Source: JBOGVZ01 sp050692985 (GTDB taxonomy: Bacteria > Actinomycetota > UBA4738 > CALAEC01). From it: a stretch of 27,136 bases of DNA. The position numbers were made by a program, and so were the translations under genes. The stretch is taken from contig JBOGVZ010000033.1 in NCBI GenBank assembly GCA_050692985.1, positions 1-27,136 on the forward strand. Direction: 5' to 3'. The notes beneath the pieces are model-generated. The model was given only the letters and a program-made list of their open reading frames with translations, did not search any database and was not told the origin of the DNA. Each line of letters starts with the position of its first letter. Position 1 is the stretch's first letter. This document shows, one piece after another, positions 7,875-15,400 of the stretch.

Positions 7875-9470
7875 CTAGTTGAGCTGGTGACCGCACTTCC
7901 GGCAGAAGTGCGCGTCCATCTCGTTCCCGGTCCCGCAGTTCGTGCAGTACTTGAACTGCGGGGCCGCCTCGGCCTGCACCGATGCGGGGGCCGCGGCCTC
8001 GGGGGCCGGGGCCGCCTGCTCGGGAGCGGCCATCGGGGCCGTGCCCTCGGGCGCCCCAGGTGCGGGCGCCCCCACGCCGGCAGGCTCCGGCGCCGGGCCC
8101 TGGAACCCCACCGGATGCGACTCGGGGCCGTTGGGGGTCGTGGCCGGCGCTGCCTCCGGAGCCATCTCGACCGGAGCGACCGGGGTGGCCGCCATGGGGG
8201 CCGCCGTGGCCGCCGGGGCCGCCGGGGCCGCCGCGGGCTTCCGCCGCGACCGCATGACCAGCCACAGGGCCAGCGCCAGCACCAGCACGCCGCCGGCGGC
8301 GCCACCGACCAGGGCGATCGGGAAGCTGCCGGGCTCCTCGACCGGGATGTCGGCCGGGGTCCCCGCCTTGGCCTGCGCCTGGGCCAGGTACTCCTTGGCC
8401 AGCGGGTGGCTGTCCGAGAGCGCCAGGGCCTTCTGGAACTCCGGCACGGCGGCCGAGAAGTGGCTGCCCCAGAACAGGTTCATGGCGCTGGCGAAGGCGT
8501 TGTCCAGCGGGCCACGGGAGGCCGATACCCCCGCGCTGGCCATGGCCGCCTTGATGTCGTCCACGGTCCGCAGGTATTCGGGCCCGGACTCGCCGCTCGA
8601 CTGGAGCAGCGTGAACGAGGTCAGGCCGATCACCCGGCCCTGCTGGTCGAGGACCGGTCCCCCGCTCATGCCCGGCTCCAGGTCGGCGTCGACCTCGACG
8701 AGCTGGCTGGTTCCCTCGGTGCGGATGTTGCTGACCCGGCCGAAGATGTTGGTCGGCTCGGTGATGCCCTCGTTGAGGCCCTGGTTCGAGCCCGGGAAGC
8801 CCAGGCCGGTGACCTCGTCCCCCGTGGACAGCTCACCGACCGAGTCGGCCAGCGGCACCGTGGGGAGGTTCGTCCCGTTGATGTCGAGCACCGCCACGTC
8901 CGTCTTGCCGGCGCCCGTCGAGGTCAGCACCCGGGCCTCCTCGCCCGTGGCCAGCTGCTGCCCGGCGATGCTGATGGCCGTCAGGACATTCGACTTCGCA
9001 TTGATCTTGAACTCGCAACGCTCCTGTCGGTAGCACTGGTCCTGGATGTTCCGCACGAACCGGTCCGGGGCGTTGTAGCGAACGAACAGATTGTCCACGG
9101 GGTAGTCGAAGATGTCGGAGAACAGGGTGTTCACCGCGTAGTTCTTGACCTCGTTCGAGTCGGGCTGGACCACGTGGCTGGCGGTGACGATGGTGCCGTC
9201 GGGGCTGACCACGAACCCGCTCCCCGAGGAGTACGGGAAGGAGTATTTCCGAGTGATCACCTTGTTGGGCCCGCCGAGCAGGTCCCCGTAGGAGAGCTTG
9301 ATGCTCACGGTGACGTCCGTGGCGATGAACACGACGCCCGGCGTGGCCAGCACCACCCCGCGCTGCGCGGCCGTCGGCGCGGCCTGCGCGGAGGTGATGC
9401 CGGACGAGAGCGCCACCGCCGCAGCGGCGAAGGTGACGATCGCCCGTCGTCCCAAACGAACCCGACCCAT
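7875..9470 (-). CDS. Membrane-anchored trypsin-like (HtrA/DegP-type) serine protease with cytoplasmic zinc ribbon
   Basis: The 531-residue product starts at the ATG at 9470, chosen because GGGGG lies 7 nt upstream and a signal peptide begins immediately: basic MGRVRLGRR, a hydrophobic stretch to about 25, and probable cleavage after Ala30 (AQA-AP). An upstream in-frame extension to 9545 has none of these. The protease domain has the triad His99 (VTASHVVQ), Asp191 (KTDVAVLD) and Ser269 (EPGMSGGPVLD). There is no PDZ domain; a TPR-like helical pair follows (about 320-370), then one membrane segment (384-406) with basic residues after it. A long Ala/Pro-rich stretch ends in a CxxC...CxxC zinc ribbon (Cys509, Cys512, Cys523, Cys526). 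Topology would place the protease outside and the ribbon inside. The two cysteines near 146-152 could form an extracellular disulfide. The substrate is unknown. A strong hairpin follows the stop, and a good promoter lies upstream within the neighbouring methyltransferase gene. Confidence 0.88.
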   Translation of the reverse strand: MGRVRLGRRAIVTFAAAAVALSSGITSAQAAPTAAQRGVVLATPGVVFIATDVTVSIKLSYGDLLGGPNKVITRKYSFPYSSGSGFVVSPDGTIVTASHVVQPDSNEVKNYAVNTLFSDIFDYPVDNLFVRYNAPDRFVRNIQDQCYRQERCEFKINAKSNVLTAISIAGQQLATGEEARVLTSTGAGKTDVAVLDINGTNLPTVPLADSVGELSTGDEVTGLGFPGSNQGLNEGITEPTNIFGRVSNIRTEGTSQLVEVDADLEPGMSGGPVLDQQGRVIGLTSFTLLQSSGESGPEYLRTVDDIKAAMASAGVSASRGPLDNAFASAMNLFWGSHFSAAVPEFQKALALSDSHPLAKEYLAQAQAKAGTPADIPVEEPGSFPIALVGGAAGGVLVLALALWLVMRSRRKPAAAPAAPAATAAPMAATPVAPVEMAPEAAPATTPNGPESHPVGFQGPAPEPAGVGAPAPGAPEGTAPMAAPEQAAPAPEAAAPASVQAEAAPQFKYCTNCGTGNEMDAHFCRKCGHQLN

Positions 9471-9538
9471 GCTGGATCCCCCTTTCCCGCGCCCGATGTG
9501 GTGTTCGCGGATGTGAGGCCCATCGCCTCCCGATGGAC

Positions 9539-10405
9539 CTAGCAAACGATAGCGGAACGGGAGCGCCTGACAATACCGAGAAATGCGTATTCGGCGGCCC
9601 CGGGCGGGTTCGGCGGGCGTGTCGCCAGGCGCCTCGGCCGCTCAGGCCCTGCGCACCAGTACAGCTCGGTGTGGTAGGGCAGCACGATGCGGCCGGCCGG
9701 CCCGGCCACCTCCTCCGCCAGGTCCCGCAGGCGACCGAGGACCTCCTCCCGCTCGCCCGGAGGGAGGGTCCGGACGAAGCTGGTGGAGGCGATCCGGGCC
9801 ACGAAGCCCTCCCGGTCGAGCCACTGCTGGTGGGCGAACCGCCGCTGGTGGAGGGTGCCGAAGTCGTCGCTGGCGGAGAAGGCCCGGCGCCACTCCCCGG
9901 TCCGCTCCCGGGGCGTCCCCCGCTCGTAGCGCTCCAGCATCCGCATCAGGTCCCCCACCCACCCCACGGACTCGTCGGGGTTGTTCCAGATGAGCCCCAT
10001 GCGGCCCGCGGGGCGAAGGACCCGGGCGATCTCGCCGAGGGCCGCCTCCCCCCGGAACCAGTGGAAGGCCTGCCCGGCCACCGCGGCGTCGAAGCTGGCG
10101 CCGGCGAAGGGGAGGGCCTCGGCCACCCCGGCCGCCACCGGCACGTCCGGCACCATGCGCACCAACGTCCGCCACATGCCCTCCACCGGCTCCAGGGCCA
10201 CGAGCCCGGCCCCCGTGGCGGCCAGCAGCCGGGTCAGCTTCCCGGTCCCGGCGCCGAGGTCGAGCACCGAGGCGCCCGGGCCGAGCTCCAGCTCCTGGGC
10301 CATGCGGTCGATGGCGCTCTCGGGATAGTCGGGCCGGATGGCGTCGTACTCGGCGGCGGCCTCACCGAAGCCCCGCCGGGCCGCGTCGTGGACCTCCTCG
10401 CTCAC
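9539..10405 (-). CDS. Class I SAM-dependent methyltransferase (Methyltransf_11 type)
   Basis: The 288-residue product starts at GTG 10405. Motif I is VLDLGAGTGKL (48-58), followed by an acidic residue at the end of the next strand (LEPVEGM, 71-77), which would bind the SAM ribose. The segment DAAVAGQAFHWF (106-117) and the RVLRPAGRMGLIWNN region (128-142) match the post-I motifs of the UbiE/Methyltransf_11 group, especially proteins of the 'FHWF' type that act on small molecules. The substrate cannot be told. The gene follows the small unknown gene by only 2 nt, so it is the last member of the Nudix-MBL-unknown-methyltransferase operon. Its 3' end carries the protease promoter. The C-terminal ~30 residues (Arg/Pro-rich) are unlike the family and may be a recent extension. 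Confidence 0.85.
   Translation of the reverse strand: MSEEVHDAARRGFGEAAAEYDAIRPDYPESAIDRMAQELELGPGASVLDLGAGTGKLTRLLAATGAGLVALEPVEGMWRTLVRMVPDVPVAAGVAEALPFAGASFDAAVAGQAFHWFRGEAALGEIARVLRPAGRMGLIWNNPDESVGWVGDLMRMLERYERGTPRERTGEWRRAFSASDDFGTLHQRRFAHQQWLDREGFVARIASTSFVRTLPPGEREEVLGRLRDLAEEVAGPAGRIVLPYHTELYWCAGPERPRRLATRPPNPPGAAEYAFLGIVRRSRSAIVC
9546..9573 (-). promoter_or_regulatory. Candidate promoter of the serine protease gene
   Basis: On the minus strand TTGTCA (9573-9568) and TATCGT (9551-9546) are 16 bp apart, close to the housekeeping sigma consensus. The start would fall near 9539, about 70 nt before the ATG at 9470. It lies within the last codons of the methyltransferase gene, so the protease can be transcribed independently of the upstream operon. 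Confidence 0.5.
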
Positions 10406-10407
10406 CG

Positions 10408-10785
10408 CTAGGGCGTGCCCAGGGTCTCGGTCTTCTGCCCCGCGCCCTCGTGCCGGGAGACCCACACCCCCATGGGCCGGTAGGCGCCCGCCGGGTCCCA
10501 GCCTCCGGGGCGGAGCGTCCGGAACCGCACCCCCAGCCCCTCGGCCTCCGCGCGGCTCCGGGCGGCGGCCAGGAACCACTGGAGGTCGCCCGGCTGAAGG
10601 ACGGTGGGGCCGCTGGTCCCTCGCGGGACCGGGTCGGCGTTCGCCACCGCGGACGGGCGGAAGATCCGCTCCAGGGCCCCGCGGACGGCGGGGTCGTCCG
10701 CGTCCACCCGGGCGGCCACGCCGTCCCACGCCGCGGAGCCGACCACCTCGTCCGGGGCGGCGGGACGGAAGAACTCGGCCTGCAT
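10408..10785 (-). CDS. Small conserved-looking protein of unknown function
   Basis: A 125-residue soluble protein starts at ATG 10785, chosen because it sits 14 nt after the upstream stop; the longer in-frame extension overlaps the metallo-hydrolase gene and reads as shadow Pro/Arg-rich sequence. It has no signal peptide, membrane segment or cysteine. An N-terminal acidic part (AARVDADDPAVRGALERIF) could be helical, and the C-terminal half has GVRFRTLRPGGWDPAG and GVWVSRHEG, which look like strands. I do not recognise the family. Tight spacing on both sides (14 and 2 nt) makes it a genuine operon member. Its codon use matches its neighbours. Confidence 0.7.
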   Translation of the reverse strand: MQAEFFRPAAPDEVVGSAAWDGVAARVDADDPAVRGALERIFRPSAVANADPVPRGTSGPTVLQPGDLQWFLAAARSRAEAEGLGVRFRTLRPGGWDPAGAYRPMGVWVSRHEGAGQKTETLGTP

Positions 10786-10799
10786 GCGTCCGAGGATAC

Positions 10800-11696
10800 T
10801 CAAGCGCCCGGCGGGACGCGTCCCGGGGGCTCCTGGAGGAGCTCCAGGCCGCACCGGCGGCAGTACCGGGAGCCCGGCAGGGCCGGCCGGCCGCACCGCT
10901 GGCAGTCGCGAGGGTCGGGCAGGGCGAAGCGTTCCTCGCGGGGGCGGCCGGCCCGGCTCACCCGGCCCTCGCGTTCCAGCTTCAGCAGGTGGGCCAGCAC
11001 CGAGCGGGCCGCCACCGGGTGCATCGAGGGGGGGATCTCCGAGCCGTACACCTCGGGGACCATCTCCTGGGGGGTGGACCGTCCGGCCTTCAGGGCCGCC
11101 AGCACCTGCTCCTCCCGGGCGGCCCGGTGGGCCAGGTACTGCTCCAGCCGCCGGGTCGCGTCGAACACCACCGGGCCGTGGCCCGGGTAGATGGTGCGGG
11201 GGCCGAGCTCGAGCATGGCCCGCAGCGACCGGAGGTACGCGGCCATGTCCCCCTCGGGGGGGTTCACCACGCTGGTCCCCCGGCCGAGCACCGCGTCGCC
11301 GGTGAACAGCAGCCCCTCGCCCTCCAGCACGAAGGCGGCGTGGTCCGGGGAGTGGCCGGGGGTGTGGACGGCGCGCAGCCGGGCCGAGCCGGCCTCCACC
11401 ACGTCGCCGCCGCGGAGCGGCTGCTCGCGGCCCTCCGGGCGCATCGCCAGGACCGGGGCCTGGGCCGCCTCGGACAGCCTGGCCGCCCCCGGGGCGTGGT
11501 CGGGGTGGTGGTGGGTGAGGACGACGGCCCGCACCGGCTCGGCGGCCTCCAGCACCGCCAGGATGTGGCCGGCGTCGTCCGGCCCGGGGTCGATGACGAT
11601 CGAGGGGCCCTCGCCGACCACCCAGGTGTTCGTGCCCTCCAGGGTGAACGGGCCCGGGTTGGGGGCCAGCACCCGCACCACCCGGGTCACGGCCAC
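10800..11696 (-). CDS. Metallo-beta-lactamase-fold hydrolase (LACTB2-like) with C-terminal zinc ribbon
   Basis: The 298-residue product has a full set of metal ligands: THHHPDH (61-67), His115 in HTPGHS, Asp134 in FTGDAV and His173 in PGHG, giving a dinuclear metal site. The region 195-250 resembles the winged helix found after the catalytic domain in LACTB2-type enzymes, which include RNases and glyoxalase-II-like hydrolases. The last ~35 residues add a CxxC...CxxC zinc ribbon (Cys265, Cys268, Cys279, Cys282), which is not usual for this family. The start is GTG at 11696; a GTG two codons later is an alternative. The gap to the upstream Nudix stop is 13 nt and to the downstream gene 14 nt. 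Hydrolase activity is well supported; whether the substrate is RNA, a thioester or another ester is open. Confidence 0.88.
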   Translation of the reverse strand: MAVTRVVRVLAPNPGPFTLEGTNTWVVGEGPSIVIDPGPDDAGHILAVLEAAEPVRAVVLTHHHPDHAPGAARLSEAAQAPVLAMRPEGREQPLRGGDVVEAGSARLRAVHTPGHSPDHAAFVLEGEGLLFTGDAVLGRGTSVVNPPEGDMAAYLRSLRAMLELGPRTIYPGHGPVVFDATRRLEQYLAHRAAREEQVLAALKAGRSTPQEMVPEVYGSEIPPSMHPVAARSVLAHLLKLEREGRVSRAGRPREERFALPDPRDCQRCGRPALPGSRYCRRCGLELLQEPPGRVPPGA

Positions 11697-11709
11697 TACC
11701 GGCGACCGG

Positions 11710-12303
11710 TCATCCGGGCCTCGGGACCTGCTCCAGCCGAAGGGCCAGCACCTCGGCCACCGAGCGGCACCCGGCCAGGGCCTCCAGCGTCACCATCGTG
11801 GGCCACATGAGCGGGGCCTCGCCGCCACGGGCCTCCTCCAGGATCTCTGCCGGCCTCCCCCACCAGGCCCGCTCGATCTCCACGCCGTCGGCCACCGGCT
11901 CGGTGCCGTGCGGGGCCCCGGTGGCGAAGAACCTGGCGTCGAAGCGCACCTCCAGGACCTCGGGGGCCACCCACCGGGCCATCTCCACCAGCGCGTCTGG
12001 AGAGGGAGGATCGAAGGACAGGTCCAGGAGGTGCCGGCGCGGGGCGGGGGTGATGCCCTCCGCGGTGAGCAGCAAGCCGGCCTCCTCGTGGAGCTCCCTG
12101 AGCACGCAGGCCCTGGCCGACTCGGCGGGGTCGCCGAACAGCCTGGACGCCAGGGCCTCGTCCCCCGGCTCCACCACCCCGCCGGGGAACACCACGAACC
12201 CCGGGGCGAACGGGCTGGCCGCCGACCGTCGCAGCGCCAGCACCTCGACCCCGCCGTCCCCGGGTCGAGCGACGACCACCGTGGCGGCAGGCCTCGGCTC
12301 CAC
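11710..12303 (-). CDS. Nudix hydrolase, NUDT19/CoA-diphosphatase-like
   Basis: The 197-residue protein has an N-terminal strand (ATVVVAR, 7-13), then FVVFPGGVVEPGDE (36-49) and RELHEEAG (69-76), a Nudix box with about a dozen extra residues between the glycine-rich part and REL-EE. This stretched box is seen in NUDT19/RP2-like proteins, several of which hydrolyse CoA and acyl-CoA diphosphates; that assignment is by similarity of layout only. The C-terminal part (WVAPEVLEVRFDARFF) also fits that subgroup. The start is GTG at 12303 and no clear ribosome binding site precedes it; CACAAT upstream may be a -10 box for a nearly leaderless message. It is the first gene of the minus-strand operon and is divergent from the RHS gene. 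Confidence 0.82.
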   Translation of the reverse strand: MEPRPAATVVVARPGDGGVEVLALRRSAASPFAPGFVVFPGGVVEPGDEALASRLFGDPAESARACVLRELHEEAGLLLTAEGITPAPRRHLLDLSFDPPSPDALVEMARWVAPEVLEVRFDARFFATGAPHGTEPVADGVEIERAWWGRPAEILEEARGGEAPLMWPTMVTLEALAGCRSVAEVLALRLEQVPRPG

Positions 12304-12315
12304 GGGGGTGATTGT

Positions 12316-12345
12316 GCCAGTGAATCCCCCGAATGGGGGACTGGC
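12316..12345. promoter_or_regulatory. Hairpin/palindrome in the Nudix-RHS divergent intergenic region
   Basis: GCCAG (12316-12320) pairs with CTGGC (12341-12345), and the inner TCCCCC (12325-12330) pairs with GGGGGA (12335-12340) around a GAAT loop; a TGAA bulge sits on the left. The inner 16 nt repeat the palindrome at 1569-1584. Lying between two divergent starts, it could be an operator for either gene or a leader hairpin of the Nudix transcript. Confidence 0.45.
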
Positions 12346-12426
12346 AGCGCCCCCGGGGATGGTGTTGGATGCCGCCAGCAGAAGAGACCAGTCAGGTCGA
12401 CGAGGCCCCTGAGGCGCCTTTGGCCG

Positions 12427-12464
12427 CCACCCCGCTTCTTCGCCGACTCGGCTGAAGGGGGTGG
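12427..12464 (+). promoter_or_regulatory. Leader hairpin covering the RHS ribosome binding site
   Basis: CCACCCC (12427-12433) can pair with GGGGTGG (12458-12464), the sequence that also forms the purine-rich ribosome binding site directly before the ATG at 12469. Inside, CTTC (12438-12441) pairs with GAAG (12454-12457) and GCC (12442-12444) with GGC (12450-12452), with a 4-nt bulge on the 5' side. Such a fold would hide the binding site and lower translation until melted. Confidence 0.35.
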
Positions 12465-12468
12465 AGGG

Positions 12469-15400
12469 ATGCTCGGCCTACGGAGTCCTCGCCGACTTGG
12501 CCACGGGTTTGGGCAGCGGCACGGCCACAGGAAAGGCCATCGTGGTGCACTGAGCGCACCGCTGGTTGTGCTGACCATCGCGACCGGTCTGTCCTCCCCT
12601 CCAGCCGGTGCCCAGGGACCAGCGGAGCTCCCGGGACCTCCGGCTGCCTCCCCCCCGGAGCCCCCACCGCAGGCACTGCCGGATTCGGAGCGCGATCCCG
12701 TTCTGGCCGAACTCGACGAGGACGGCGTCAGGAACCCTTCCGAGGTCGAGCCCGCCACGGCTGAAGGCCCTGCCCCCCAGGACAAGGTGGCCGGGGCCGT
12801 TCCCAAGCCCAAGAAGGGCGGCCCCAACTTCGACGTCTTCTCGGTGGCAGGCGGGGAGCACCTGGCCCTGGTCTACCCTCACGACGTCAACTACAAGGAC
12901 GTCAACGGGAATTGGGTTCCCATCCCGCTCTTCCTGACCGGCGATGCGACGTCGTGGACGGGCACGGTCGGATCGACGTCGGTGGCCTTCCCCCGAACCC
13001 TGTCGGCGGGGAGTCCCGTGCAGTTCTCCATCCCCCAGGGCTCGCTCCACACCCACCTCGTGGGGCTGGATCCGGCCGGGGTCAAGGGCACCAGGAACAA
13101 CGTCACCGTGACCTACAAGGACGCCCTGGCGGCCACCGACGCCGTGTACCGGCTCACCACCACAGGTTACAAGGAGGAGATCGTCCTCAAGGGGCCCTCC
13201 GCGGCCGGCTCCGTCTCCTGGGACATCCAGGCCACGGGGCTCACCCTGGAGCTCGGGGAAGGGAACAAGATCCTGATCCTGGCCGGGACCGAGGAGGTGG
13301 GCGTCATCCCTGCCCCCGTGGCCTACGACTCCTCCCCGGAGCTCAAGGAGACCTCGCCGCTCCCGGTCCTCGTCGACCTCGGCGGGGGACGCTACCGCAT
13401 CGACATCGAGGTCGAAGAGGCCTATCTGGCACAGGCCACCTACCCGGTACGCATCGACCCCGGCGAAGCCACGAAGTACCCGACGCGCGACGCCTACGTG
13501 AACCAGGCCTTTCCCGGTACGTCGTACGAGAGTTCGCAATATCTTCGAGTCGGCTCGGGCAAGCGCACCTTCGTACGGTTCGACACCTCCGGCATCCAGC
13601 GGGACGAGCGCATCGTGTACGGGGCCCAGCTCAGCCTGTTCATGACCGCTCAGGGCCAGGGATCGACCGCGGTGAGCATTCGCCGCCCCGAGGACTCGTG
13701 GCCGGCAACGCTGACCTGGAACACCCAACCGGGAGTGAACACCAAGGACTACGGCCAAGCCAGCGGCCCCGTCAATAAGTGGCTGAACCTCGACGTCGGC
13801 GGCATCTACCAGCAGTATCTGGACAACTCCCTGGGGGACAAAGGGGTCCGACTGCACAGCAGCGACGACAAGACGTTCCTCGCAGATGAGTTCGGCGGGG
13901 ACGGTCGCCCGATCCTCTTCCTGACGTGGAACGACCTCCCGGCCTCGCCCAACCTCGACACCCCCCTGGCGGGGGCGGTGTTCGAGACCGAGTCTCCCAC
14001 GCTGAAGCTCTCGGGGATGCCCTGGGACCCCAACGGCGACGACGTCCTGGTGCAGTTCCAGGTCTCCGACGATCCCACCGACTTCACGGGCTCGCACCTG
14101 CAGTGGACGAGCCCCTGGACCGACGAGATCCGGTACACGATCCCCGCCGGGGTGCTCACCGACGGCCAGGACTACTACTGGCGGGCCCAGTCCTGGGACG
14201 TGTGCGACAAGCCCGACGGGATGTGCCCGCTGAACGACGCCACTGGCACGTGGCACGCTCGAAACGCCTCGGGGGTCCGGAAGTTCAGCGTCTCCTACAA
14301 GCACTTCGGCGAGGATCCCAAGTACGCCATGTGGTCCCAGCCTCTGGGCAACGACATGACCCTCAAGGTCAACGAGTCGAACGGCAATCTGTTCCTGGAC
14401 CTCCCCCTCGACGTCCTGTCGACGCCCGTGGACGACCTGGCCATCGGGCTGTCCTACAACCACCAACAGGGGGCGGACGTGGGACTGGGGGCGGGATGGG
14501 ACCTGGCCATCGGGCCGGCCTCCTCCGGTCGACAGCTCCCGGTGCACCTCTCGGAGATCGCCGACGAGGGAGTCAAGATCCGCTTCCGCGACGGCTCGGC
14601 CGCGTTCTTCCCCGAGCGGTCGAACCGGGTCTTCACCGCCGGGGGCGCCGGCTCGGTGAAGAAGAACAAGGACAACGGCTACACCTACGTGACTCCCGAC
14701 GGGGGCGTCTACACCTTCGGCATGAACGGGCGCCTGCACCAGGCCAAGCCGGCGGCCACCGCGGACGGCTATGCGGGCCAGGCGTTCTCCTACACGTTCA
14801 ACGCCACCGAGCAGCTCACGAAGGTCACCGACGCCCTGGGACGGGAGGTGACGCTGACCTGGTCGCAGGGTCGTCCCTCGCAGATCGAGGCCTGGGACGG
14901 TCTGGACGGTCGCACCTGGACGCTGAACTACGGCACCAGGCTCACCTCGATCACCACGCCCGCGAGCGAGACGATCGGCTTCACGTACGCCGGGGGCCAG
15001 ATCACCGAGGTCCGGGACGGCCAGCAAACGCTCGACGGCGCCCCAGGATGGACCATCTCCTACCTCACCGACCCGACGGGGCTGTCGAGGGTCAGCACGA
15101 TCACGGCGCCCGGGGCGCCCCGATCCTGGACGTTCGAGTACCCCGCGGCCGCGGCCGACTACCGGGGCAGGACCGCCAAGTGGGCCAAGGTCACCGACCC
15201 CCGGGGACCGCTCACCCCCACCATCACCGACGACTTCCAAACCCTCATCGACTTCAACTGGGCGGGACTCCCCCTCCGGATCGCCGGGCCCGCCGACGCC
15301 AGCGGCGTCTGGCCGGTCACCACCCAGGCCTGGGACACCAACAACAACCTGCTGTGCAAGCGGGAGCCCTACGCCAACGCCATCGCTGAGGCCGGCTGCG

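Noticed and set aside
9471..9545. N-terminal extension of the serine protease
   Set aside because: The extension contains the ribosome binding site of the ATG at 9470 and would bury the signal peptide.
12346..12426. Possible riboswitch (cyclic di-nucleotide type) ahead of the RHS gene
   Set aside because: No conserved aptamer core could be matched by eye; only simple hairpins were supported.
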